The notes under the pieces: model-generated | Database searches by the model: none | What the model was told of the DNA's origin: nothing | What the model saw: the letters and a program-made list of their open reading frames with translations, nothing else | Shown here: positions 8,157 to 15,853 of the stretch, piece after piece | Numbering within the stretch: position 1 is the first letter of the stretch | Layout of the letters: the number at the start of each line of letters is the position of its first letter | Origin: Kitasatospora sp. MMS16-BH015 | Lineage (GTDB): Bacteria; Actinomycetota; Actinomycetes; Streptomycetales; Streptomycetaceae | Length of the DNA stretch: 64,000 nt | Reading direction: 5' to 3' | Assembly: GCF_002943525.1 (NCBI RefSeq) | Contig: NZ_CP025394.1 | Location: 4,402,001 to 4,466,000, forward strand | Program-made: the position numbers and the translations under genes

Positions 8157-8380
8157 TCGGGGGCTCCTGGGGTGAATCGAAGGATGACGGGACATCGCTT
8201 GGCCGTCACCGTGCGTCCGCGTGATCCCCTGCCCTCCGGTCTCCCGGAGGGTGGCGGTACGGCCCCGACTTCCCAGGTCGGCTGGGTTTCGGAGCATTCC
8301 ACGGCGCCCGTGCTGCTCGCCTCTGGAAGCGGGAGGACCCGCGGACATGCGGCAGCGGCCATCGACAACTCGACCTGGTT

Positions 8381-8410
8381 ACGGTACGCGGGACGGGGCC
8401 GGGGGGTCAA
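8381..8410 (-). promoter_or_regulatory. Candidate rpmH promoter
   Basis: On the minus strand a -35 TTGACC (8410-8405) is followed after 18 bases by a -10 TACCGT (8386-8381), a good match to the streptomycete principal sigma factor consensus. It would give a leader of about 220 bases before rpmH. Confidence 0.6.
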
Positions 8411-8444
8411 ACCGGGTGCCGCCACGGGCCCCTCGCCCACAGCC

Positions 8445-8453
8445 TGTGGACAA
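8445..8453 (-). promoter_or_regulatory. DnaA box in the dnaA promoter region
   Basis: TGTGGACAA, the exact reverse complement of the TTGTCCACA box. It ends 4 bases before the -35 of the candidate dnaA promoter, a position suited to autoregulation by DnaA. Confidence 0.8.
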
Positions 8454-8457
8454 CAAC

Positions 8458-8486
8458 TTGAATCAGCTCTGTCCGCTGACTACCGT
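8458..8486 (+). promoter_or_regulatory. Candidate dnaA promoter
   Basis: A -35 TTGAAT (8458-8463), 17-base spacer and -10 TACCGT (8481-8486). It uses the same -10 hexamer as the divergent rpmH promoter. The rest of the 436-bp rpmH-dnaA interval shows no gene. Confidence 0.6.
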
Positions 8487-8592
8487 TGCAGGACTTGTCT
8501 GGTTTGTTCTGCTCGGCCGGGCCCCACCCAAGAGTCCTTTGACACCGAGTCCTTTGACACCCCCCTGCCGGGGAACGAGAAAGCGTGCACCA

Positions 8593-10722
8593 GTGGCTGA
8601 TGTCAACAGCGATCTCGTCGTGGTCTGGGCGAGGGTCGTCGAGCGGCTGGTCAACGACACCGGTGTCGGGGACAAGGACAAGGCGTGGGTGCGGCGCACC
8701 CAGCCGATGTGGATGATGCACGACACCGCCCTGCTCGCGGCGCCCAACGAGTTCGCCAAGCAGGTGCTCGAGGGTCGGCTGATGCCGCAGCTGAGCGAGG
8801 CGCTGAGCCGCGAATTCGGCCGCCCGGTGCGGATCGCCGTCATGGTGGACGCCAACGCCGTCCCGCCCACCCCCGCCGCCGCCCCGCAGCCCGAGCCGCC
8901 GGCCGCCGAGCCCGAGCGGGAGCGGGAGCGCGAGGAGTGGCAGCAGCCCTACCGCGAGGAGCCCGTCTACGGCGGCGCCCGCGAGCGGGACCGGGAGCGC
9001 GGCCGCGAGGCCGGCCGCTGGCCCGGCAGCGCCGGCGAGGACTACCCCGAGCGCGACTACGGCCGCTCCTACGAGCGCCCCGCCGAGCCCGAGTACGGCC
9101 GCGGCCGCTACGACAGCTCCGGCTACGACCAGCGCCCCGACCCGTACGCGAGCAACGACCGCACCGGCGCCGACCCGTACGGCAGCGGCGAGCGCTCCGG
9201 CGGCGAGGCGTACGGCAGTGGTGAGCGCTCCGGCGGCGAGCCGGGCTACCCCGGTGAGCAGCAGGGCTACCCGGGCGGCGAGCGGCCGGACCCGTACCGC
9301 GGCGAGCAGCCGAGCTGGGCCGGGGCCGAGGGGCGCCCGGGCGGCGACTCCGGCGAGCGCTGGGGCCGGGGCGGCTACGGCGCGGCCGAGGGCGGCGGCG
9401 AGCGGGAGCGCGAGAGCAACGGCCAGGGCGACCTCTTCGGCGGGGCCTACAGCACCCCGGGCGGCGCCGGCGCCCGGTCCGGCCCCGGCGGGCGGCGGGC
9501 CGCCCCGGCACGGCCCCCGGCGGCGGGCGCGTCCGGCGGCTCCGGTGCCCCCGGTGGGGCGAGCGGCCCGGCCGGCGGCGCGCTGGAGCGGCCCGCCGCT
9601 CCCCCGGGGCTGCCCGAGCGCACCCCGAGCCCGGGCGTGCCCGCTCCCCCCGGTGCTCCCCCGGCCGGCGGCTCCCGCAAGGACGAGCCCGCGGCCCGGC
9701 TCAACCCGAAGTACCTCTTCGACACCTTCGTGATCGGCGCCTCCAACCGCTTCGCGCACGCGGCGGCCGTCGCCGTCGCCGAGGCCCCGGCCAAGGCGTA
9801 CAACCCGCTGTTCATCTACGGCGAGTCCGGCCTCGGCAAGACCCACCTGCTGCACGCGATCGGGCACTACTCGCGGAGCCTCTTCCCGGGCACCCGGGTG
9901 CGGTACGTGAGCTCGGAGGAGTTCACCAACGAGTTCATCAACTCGATCCGGGACGGCAAGGCGGACGCGTTCCGCAAGCGGTACCGGGACATGGACATCC
10001 TGCTGGTCGACGACGTGCAGTTCCTGGCGTCCAAGGAGTCGACCCAGGAGGAGTTCTTCCACACCTTCAACACGCTGCACAACGCCAACAAGCAGATCGT
10101 GCTCTCCTCGGACCGGCCGCCCAAGCTGCTGACCACGCTGGAGGACCGGCTCCGCAACCGCTTCGAGTGGGGGCTGATCACCGACGTCACCCCGCCGGAG
10201 CTGGAGACCCGGATCGCGATCCTGCGCAAGAAGGCGATCCAGGAGCAACTCAACGCTCCCGCCGACGTGTTGGAGTTCATCGCGTCCCGGATCACCCGGA
10301 ACATCCGGGAGTTGGAGGGCGCGCTGATCCGGGTCACCGCCTTCGCCAACCTCAACCGGGCCCCGGTCGACCTGGAGCTGGCCGGCATCGTCCTCAAGGA
10401 CCTGATCCCGGGCGGCGACGAGGACGCGGGGCCGGAGATCACGGCGCAGGTCATCATGCAGCAGACCGCCGCCTACTTCGGGCTCGGTGTGGACGACCTA
10501 TGCGGATCCTCGCGCAGCCGGGTGCTGGTGACGGCCCGCCAGATCGCCATGTACCTCTGCCGCGAGCTCACCGACCTCTCGCTGCCGAAGATCGGTGCCC
10601 AGTTCGGCGGGCGCGACCACACCACGGTCATGCACGCCGACCGGAAGATCCGCTCGCTGATGGCCGAGCGGCGCTCGATCTACAACCAGGTCACCGAGCT
10701 CACCAACCGCATCAAGAGCTAG
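8593..10722 (+). CDS. dnaA: Chromosomal replication initiator DnaA
   Basis: Binds DnaA boxes in oriC, opens the duplex and recruits the helicase. Domain I covers residues 1-85. A low-complexity, charged domain II follows, about residues 88-370, rich in Arg, Glu, Gly, Pro and Tyr and with repeated GSGERSGGE units. The AAA+ domain III begins at LNPKYLFDTF, with Walker A GESGLGKT near residue 411. Domain IV ends in the DHTTVMHADRKI DNA-binding signature near residue 674. The GTG at 8593 gives 709 residues, longer than the roughly 650 I recall for S. coelicolor; the excess is in domain II. A box-containing promoter lies upstream and oriC follows. Confidence 0.98.
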   Translation: MADVNSDLVVVWARVVERLVNDTGVGDKDKAWVRRTQPMWMMHDTALLAAPNEFAKQVLEGRLMPQLSEALSREFGRPVRIAVMVDANAVPPTPAAAPQPEPPAAEPEREREREEWQQPYREEPVYGGARERDRERGREAGRWPGSAGEDYPERDYGRSYERPAEPEYGRGRYDSSGYDQRPDPYASNDRTGADPYGSGERSGGEAYGSGERSGGEPGYPGEQQGYPGGERPDPYRGEQPSWAGAEGRPGGDSGERWGRGGYGAAEGGGERERESNGQGDLFGGAYSTPGGAGARSGPGGRRAAPARPPAAGASGGSGAPGGASGPAGGALERPAAPPGLPERTPSPGVPAPPGAPPAGGSRKDEPAARLNPKYLFDTFVIGASNRFAHAAAVAVAEAPAKAYNPLFIYGESGLGKTHLLHAIGHYSRSLFPGTRVRYVSSEEFTNEFINSIRDGKADAFRKRYRDMDILLVDDVQFLASKESTQEEFFHTFNTLHNANKQIVLSSDRPPKLLTTLEDRLRNRFEWGLITDVTPPELETRIAILRKKAIQEQLNAPADVLEFIASRITRNIRELEGALIRVTAFANLNRAPVDLELAGIVLKDLIPGGDEDAGPEITAQVIMQQTAAYFGLGVDDLCGSSRSRVLVTARQIAMYLCRELTDLSLPKIGAQFGGRDHTTVMHADRKIRSLMAERRSIYNQVTELTNRIKS

Positions 10723-10741
10723 CCGGCCCGGCAAGGGCCTT

Positions 10742-10776
10742 GAGAGGGAGTCAGGACGCCGTCCTGGCTCCCTCTC
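10742..10776 (+). terminator. Terminator after dnaA
   Basis: Hairpin of 16 pairs (GAGAGGGAG and CAGGAC pairing with GTCCTG and CTCCCTCTC, one T-G wobble, 3-base loop) 20 bases after the dnaA stop. It separates dnaA transcription from oriC. Confidence 0.75.
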
Positions 10777-10921
10777 GGCGTATCCGGGGGCACCGGTTCG
10801 GCGTATCCCTGGCGGCGGGAGGTGTAGCCCTCGGAGGGGCTGGGCAGGATTCGTCTCGTCAGCTCCGGGCGCAGGGCGAACACCTGAGCAGCAATTCGAA
10901 CAGGTCGGGCCGGAACGGCCT

Positions 10922-11493
10922 TCGTCCACAGGAACGGGTGGTTTCTCCCCGTCCACAGGCCGCCGGGCTCGGAGTTATCCAGAATTCCTCCACAGGGCGA
11001 GCGCCGCTACGCTCGTCCGCGCAGGTCAGACCCCTGTGGACTTGTGCACAACGGTTATCCACAGGATGTGGACAGCTGGTACTCCGTCAGGGTGTCCACC
11101 AGGTTGTCCACCGGCTGTCCCCAGGGAAAGCCGGGTTATCCCCAGCTTCTCCACAGCACAGTCCACAGTTCGACAACATTGGGGAAGAGTTCACCGACCG
11201 GTGTGAAAGGCGTCACGCGACGTTGACCGGGGCCCGTGGATAACCGGTCCATGATCTGGGGACGGACCTGGGGATAACCTGTGGATACTCTGAGTGCCCT
11301 GTGGGTAACCCTGCGCTGTCCACAGCAGGGCCTGGTTGTCCACATCGGCCCTCCACAGTCCCTGTGGATGAAAAACCGGGCCTGACCTGCGAAAACGGGG
11401 TTATCCACGGTTTCCACAGGCCCTACTACTACCACTACACCTATAGAGCGATGGACTCGGAAAATGGTGGGTGGGCCCGAAATCTGTGGACAA
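10922..11493. other. oriC: Replication origin oriC with about 20 DnaA boxes
   Basis: The 941-bp dnaA-dnaN interval carries no gene. Perfect boxes (TTRTCCACA) lie at 11055-11063 and 11336-11344 on the plus strand and 11485-11493 on the minus strand. Eight-of-nine matches include 10975, 11067(-), 11104, 11136, 11147, 11235(-), 11269(-), 11280(-), 11300(-), 11316, 11363(-) and 11401, and weaker ones lie at 10922, 10949, 11092 and 11115. A palindrome TTGTGCACAA sits at 11042-11051. Plus-oriented boxes dominate the left group (11055-11155) and minus-oriented ones the 11235-11308 group. This matches the known two-group streptomycete origin. Confidence 0.95.
11423..11446 (-). promoter_or_regulatory. 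Candidate DnaA-trio unwinding element
   Basis: On the minus strand TAG trinucleotides occur in one register at 11423-25, 26-28, 29-31, 35-37 and 41-43, with TGG and GTG in the two gaps. A short GGCC GC-run and box-like sequences (11410-11418 and 11401-11409) lie on their 3' side. This order is that of the bacterial basal unwinding system. Confidence 0.5.
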
Positions 11494-11663
11494 CCGCTCT
11501 CCGACAACTGTTCGGCTTCCTGCCGCCCGTCTACCCCGCCTGTCGGTGAAGTACGTCAGACTGTCCTAGGCAACCTGGAGCCGAGCGGGCCGAGCCCCGA
11601 GCACGGCAGCCAGGTGGACGATCCAAGAGCGAAGCGACAGCAGGACCCAGGAGGCGGTTACCG

Positions 11664-12794
11664 GTGAAGTTCCGGGTGGAGCGTGACGTCCTCGCGGAGG
11701 CGGTGGCCTGGGCTGCCCGCAGCCTCCCGGCGAGGCCGCCGGTGCCGGTGCTGGCCGGCCTGCTGCTGACGGCGCAGGAGGGCAGCCTGGCGCTGTCCGG
11801 GTTCGACTACGAGGTCTCGGCCCGGGTCGAGCTGGAGGCGGACGTGGAGGAGGCCGGCACCGTCCTGGTCTCCGGCCGCCTGCTCAACGACATCTCGCGG
11901 AACCTTCCCAACCGGCCGGTGGAGATCTCCACCGACGGCATGCGGGTGAGCGTGGTCTGCGGCAGCTCGCGATTCACACTCCCCACCCTGCCTGTGGACG
12001 AGTACCCGGCCCTGCCGCAGATGCCCACCGCCACCGGCACCGTCTCCGGTGACGTGTTCGCCGCCGCCGTGAGCCAGGCAGCCGTGGCCGCCGGCCGCGA
12101 CGACACCCTCCCGGTGCTGACCGGTGTCCGGGTGGAGATCGAGGGCGACAAGATCACGCTGGCGGCCACCGACCGGTACCGCTTCGCCGTCCGCGAGCTG
12201 CTCTGGAAGCCCGAGCAGTCGGACATCTCCGCCGTCGCCCTGGTGCCCGCCAAGACCCTGCAGGACATCGCCAAGTCCCTCGGCAGCGGCGACAACGTCT
12301 CGATCGCGCTCGCCTCGGGCGGCGCGGGCGAGGGCCTGATCGGCTTCGAGGGCGCCGGCCGCCGGACCACCACCCGCCTGCTGGAGGGTGACTTCCCGAA
12401 GTTCCGGAACCTCTTCCCGACCGACTTCTCGGCCACCGCCGCGATCCAGACCCAGCCCTTCCTGGAGGCGCTCAAGCGCGTCTCGCTGGTCGCCGAGCGG
12501 AACACCCCCGTCCGGCTCAGCTTCGAGCAGGGCGTGCTGACCCTGGAGGCCGGCTCGGGCGACGACGCACAGGCTGTGGAGCGCATCGAGGCCGACCTGG
12601 AAGGTGACGACATCTCGATCGCCTTCAACCCGGGTTACCTCGAGGAGGGCCTCAAGGCGATCGACGCCCCGTACGCCCAGCTCGCCTTCACCACCTCGAC
12701 GAAGCCCGCCCTGCTCAGCGGGAAGGCCGCGATCGACGCCGAGGCGGACGCCGCGTACCAGTACCTGATCATGCCGGTGCGCCTCTCCGGCTGA
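11664..12794 (+). CDS. dnaN: DNA polymerase III beta subunit (sliding clamp)
   Basis: Ring-shaped processivity clamp of the replicative polymerase; 376 residues in three repeated clamp folds. The N-terminus KFRVERDVLAEAVAWAARSLPARPPVPVLAGLLL, the second-domain LPVLTGVRVEI and the C-terminal YQYLIMPVRL are characteristic. The GTG start has AGGAGG 9 bases upstream. It lies immediately downstream of oriC and is followed by gnd and recF. Confidence 0.97.
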   Translation: MKFRVERDVLAEAVAWAARSLPARPPVPVLAGLLLTAQEGSLALSGFDYEVSARVELEADVEEAGTVLVSGRLLNDISRNLPNRPVEISTDGMRVSVVCGSSRFTLPTLPVDEYPALPQMPTATGTVSGDVFAAAVSQAAVAAGRDDTLPVLTGVRVEIEGDKITLAATDRYRFAVRELLWKPEQSDISAVALVPAKTLQDIAKSLGSGDNVSIALASGGAGEGLIGFEGAGRRTTTRLLEGDFPKFRNLFPTDFSATAAIQTQPFLEALKRVSLVAERNTPVRLSFEQGVLTLEAGSGDDAQAVERIEADLEGDDISIAFNPGYLEEGLKAIDAPYAQLAFTTSTKPALLSGKAAIDAEADAAYQYLIMPVRLSG

Positions 12795-12888
12795 CTCCGG
12801 CGGGCTGGCGCCGTTGTCCCCACGCCTTAGGCTCGGAGGGCGGCAACGGCGCCGCGGTCAGGCACGTCACCACAGTGAAGGACTTGTC

Positions 12889-13764
12889 ATGGAGCTCGGC
12901 CTCATCGGTCTCGGCAAGATGGGCGGCAACATGCGCGAGCGCATCCGCCGCGCCGGCCACACCGTCATCGGTTACGACCGCAACCCGGATCTCGCCGACG
13001 TCGACAGCCTGGAGCAGCTGGTCGCCAAGCTGGAGGCCCCCCGGGTCGTCTGGGTCATGGTGCCCGCCGGCGGCCCCACCCAGGACACCGTCGACCAGCT
13101 GGCCGAGCTGCTCTCCCCCGGCGACGTGGTGGTGGACGGCGGCAACTCGCGCTGGACGGACGACGTCAAGCACGCCGAGGCGCTGGCCGCCAAGGGCATC
13201 GGCTTCGTCGACTGCGGCGTCTCGGGCGGTGTCTGGGGCCTGGAGAACGGCTACGCCCTGATGTACGGCGGCGAGGCCGCCGACGTGGCGAAGGTGCAGC
13301 CGGTCTTCGACGCCCTCAAGCCCGAGGGCGACTTCGGCAGCGTGCACGCGGGCAAGGTCGGCGCGGGCCACTTCGCCAAGATGGTCCACAACGGCATCGA
13401 GTACGCGATGATGCAGGCCTTCGCCGAGGGCTGGGAGCTGCTGGAGGCCGCTCCCGAGGTCACCGACGTGCGCGAGGTCTTCCGCAGCTGGCAGGAGGGC
13501 ACGGTCATCCGCTCCTGGCTGCTCGACCTGGCCGTCCGCGCGCTGGACGACGACGAGCACCTGGCCAAGCTCAAGGGCTGGGCCGCCGACTCGGGCGAGG
13601 GCCGCTGGACGGTCGAGGCCGCGATCGACCACGCGGTGCCGCTGCCGGCCATCACCGCCTCGCTGTTCGCGCGGTTCGCCTCGCGTCAGGAGGACTCCCC
13701 GCAGATGAAGATGATCGCCGCGCTGCGCAACCAGTTCGGCGGCCACGCGGTCGAGTCGAAGTAG
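12889..13764 (+). CDS. gnd: 6-phosphogluconate dehydrogenase (short, decarboxylating type)
   Basis: Oxidises 6-phosphogluconate to ribulose 5-phosphate in the pentose phosphate pathway, producing reduced cofactor. The 291-residue protein has the N-terminal dinucleotide-binding GLIGLGKMGGNM, the DGGNSRW substrate motif, the CGVSGGVWG motif and the active-site HFAKMVHNGIEY. Its length fits the short GndA/YqeC type rather than the 470-residue enzyme. AAGGA lies about 6 bases before the ATG. Its place between dnaN and recF is conserved in streptomycetes. Confidence 0.94.
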   Translation: MELGLIGLGKMGGNMRERIRRAGHTVIGYDRNPDLADVDSLEQLVAKLEAPRVVWVMVPAGGPTQDTVDQLAELLSPGDVVVDGGNSRWTDDVKHAEALAAKGIGFVDCGVSGGVWGLENGYALMYGGEAADVAKVQPVFDALKPEGDFGSVHAGKVGAGHFAKMVHNGIEYAMMQAFAEGWELLEAAPEVTDVREVFRSWQEGTVIRSWLLDLAVRALDDDEHLAKLKGWAADSGEGRWTVEAAIDHAVPLPAITASLFARFASRQEDSPQMKMIAALRNQFGGHAVESK

Positions 13765-13802
13765 TCGTTCCACCGGAGCAGAAGGCGGCGTAGTCCACAG
13801 CC

Positions 13803-14930
13803 ATGCACGTAGCGCATCTGTCGCTCGCCGATTTCCGTTCCTACGCCCGGGCCGAGGTACCGCTCGGCCCGGGCGTGACGGCTTTCGTGGGGCCGAACGG
13901 CCAGGGCAAGACCAATCTGGTCGAGGCGATCGGGTACGTCGCCACCCTGGGCAGCCACCGGGTGGCCAACGACGCCCCGCTGGTGCGGCTCGGCGCGGAG
14001 CGCGCCGTGGTGCGGACCTCGGTCGTCCGCGACGCCCGGACCACCCTGGTCGAGCTGGAGATCACCCCGGGCAAGGCCAACCGGGCCCGGATCAACCGCT
14101 CGGACAACGTGCGGCCCCGGGACGTGCTCGGGCTGCTGCGCACGGTGCTGTTCGCCCCGGAGGACCTGGCCCTGGTGAAGGGCGATCCGGGTGAGCGGCG
14201 GCGCTTCCTGGACGAGCTGCTGGTGGCCAGGGCGCCCCGGCTGGCGGGGGTGCGCTCGGACTACGAGCGGGTGCTCAAGCAGCGCAACGCCCTGCTGAAG
14301 ACGGCCGCGGCGGCCCGCCGCAGTGGCGGTGGCCGCGCCTCGGACCTGGCCACCCTGGAGGTGTGGGACGGTCATCTGGCCCGCACCGGCGCGGAGTTGA
14401 CGGCCTTCCGGCTCCAGCTGGTGGCCGCGCTGCAGCCACTGGTGGCCGCGGCTTATGCACAGCTTGCCCCCGGGGCTGGGGAAACCTTGCTGGAGTACCG
14501 CAGCTCCTTCGAGGGCGAGCGTCCGGCCAGCCGGGAGGAGGCCGAGCAGCAGCTGCTCGCGGCCCTCGCCGAGGTGCGCGGCCAGGAGCTGGCCCGAGGC
14601 CTGACGCTGGTCGGCCCGCACCGGGACGAGCTCGGCCTGCGGCTGGGCGAGCTGCCGGCCAAGGGGTACGCGAGCCACGGGGAGTCCTGGTCGTACGCGC
14701 TGGCGCTGCGGCTGGCCTCGTATGAGCTGCTGCGCTCGGACGGCGGTGAGCCGGTGCTGATCCTGGACGACGTCTTCGCCGAGCTGGACGCCCGGCGGCG
14801 GGAGCAGCTGGCCGAGCTGGTGGCCCCGGCGGAGCAGGTGCTGGTCACCGCCGCGGTGGCGGAGGACGTGCCGAAGGCGTTGAGCGGGGCGCGGTATGCC
14901 GTGGCCGGCGGCGAGGTGACCCAACTCTAG
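13803..14930 (+). CDS. recF: DNA replication and repair protein RecF
   Basis: SMC-like ATPase that loads RecA at gaps through RecFOR. The 375-residue protein has the Walker A motif GPNGQGKTNLVEAI near residue 34, an ABC-type signature region, and the Walker B LILDDVFAELDARRREQL near residue 325. It begins 38 bases after gnd. The intergenic palindrome after its stop probably ends the transcript. Confidence 0.97.
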   Translation: MHVAHLSLADFRSYARAEVPLGPGVTAFVGPNGQGKTNLVEAIGYVATLGSHRVANDAPLVRLGAERAVVRTSVVRDARTTLVELEITPGKANRARINRSDNVRPRDVLGLLRTVLFAPEDLALVKGDPGERRRFLDELLVARAPRLAGVRSDYERVLKQRNALLKTAAAARRSGGGRASDLATLEVWDGHLARTGAELTAFRLQLVAALQPLVAAAYAQLAPGAGETLLEYRSSFEGERPASREEAEQQLLAALAEVRGQELARGLTLVGPHRDELGLRLGELPAKGYASHGESWSYALALRLASYELLRSDGGEPVLILDDVFAELDARRREQLAELVAPAEQVLVTAAVAEDVPKALSGARYAVAGGEVTQL

Positions 14931-14946
14931 TCAGTTGCACCACCCA

Positions 14947-15016
14947 GGGGCGCGGGGAACGGCGCGATCGGCCCTCTACGGAGGTGCATGGTCGGCAGCG
15001 CAGTTCCCCGCGCCCC
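14947..15016. repeat. Streptomycete-type intergenic palindromic repeat
   Basis: Arms GGGGCGCGGGGAAC (14947-14960) and GTTCCCCGCGCCCC (15003-15016) are exact inverted copies around a 42-base centre. They are followed by a short A-tract. Repeats of this sequence type are, to my knowledge, common between streptomycete genes. Here it probably acts as the recF terminator. An 8-of-9 DnaA box lies at 15041-15049. Confidence 0.65.
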
Positions 15017-15070
15017 AGAAAAAACTCGGCGTACGCTGGTCTGTCCACAGCCTGGGGAAAGGAGATCGCG

Positions 15071-15580
15071 GTGAGCGATCCGGAGCTGTCGGGCGTGGAT
15101 CTGGCCCGGGTGGCGTTGCGGGCGGCCAAGGAGGCCGCCCGGCAGCGGGGCGAGCAGGTGCGGGAGAAGCGGGAAGCGAAGAAGCACGGGCTGCGGAGCG
15201 GGGCGCGGGCGGACGGGCGGGATCCGGTGCCGCTGGGGGCGGCGCTGAACCGGTTGATCACCGAGCGGGGCTGGGAGGCGCCGGCGGCGGTGGGCGGGGT
15301 GATGGGCCGTTGGGCGCAGATCGTCGGGCCGGACATCGCGGCGCACTGTGAGCCGAAGAGCTTCGACGAGGCGGCGGCGGTGTTGACGGTGCAGTGCGAC
15401 TCCACCGCGTGGGCTACTCAACTCCGGCTGTTGGCACGCCAGTTGGTGGCCCGTCTGAATCACGAGCTGGGCCACGGCACGGTCAAGGTGATCAAGGTGC
15501 AGGGGCCGGACGCCCCGGCCCGGGGGTACGGCCGGCTGCGGGCGCCGGGGAGCAAGGGGCCGGGCGACACCTGGGGGTGA
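15071..15580 (+). CDS. DUF721 (DciA-like) protein, probable replicative-helicase loader
   Basis: 169-residue protein of the DUF721/DciA family, whose studied members interact with DnaB helicase and replace DnaC/DnaI-type loaders. The family core spans about residues 55-150 (GAALNRLITERGW...VMGRWAQIVGPDIAAHCEPKSF...LTVQCDSTAWATQLRLLARQLVARLNHELG). The N-terminal 45 residues are Arg/Lys/Ala-rich. The GTG at 15071 is chosen over an upstream start because AAGGAG lies 7 bases before it. Location between recF and gyrB is conserved in actinobacteria. Its helicase-loading role here is inferred from the family. Confidence 0.87.
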   Translation: MSDPELSGVDLARVALRAAKEAARQRGEQVREKREAKKHGLRSGARADGRDPVPLGAALNRLITERGWEAPAAVGGVMGRWAQIVGPDIAAHCEPKSFDEAAAVLTVQCDSTAWATQLRLLARQLVARLNHELGHGTVKVIKVQGPDAPARGYGRLRAPGSKGPGDTWG

Positions 15581-15853
15581 CCGCTCCCGCGCGGAACGCC
15601 ACCCTCCGGAATCGCTGACGGCCCTTGTGCGGCCTCTCAGCCCCCCTGGCGAGTATCGGGACATGTGCGACGGGGATTCAGGGCGGCACATCTGCCCTCA
15701 GGGGCTGCCAAACGCCCATCTATGTCAGTCCTACCGGTAGACTAGAAGCCAAACACCGTTGCTCGCAGCAACCGAGTCGAAATGCCGTGGTCGCAGGCCC
15801 GCCCGAACCGGGGTGGGGGTTGCGGCCGCGCGCTGTGCCAGAGAGGGCGCTTC

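Noticed and set aside
9120..9300. Repeated units in dnaA domain II as a CRISPR or satellite repeat
   Set aside because: The units are short, imperfect and in frame within dnaA, so they are protein low complexity.
15581..15853. A small gene or riboswitch before gyrB
   Set aside because: No frame has a ribosome binding site and coding pattern, and I see no conserved riboswitch elements.
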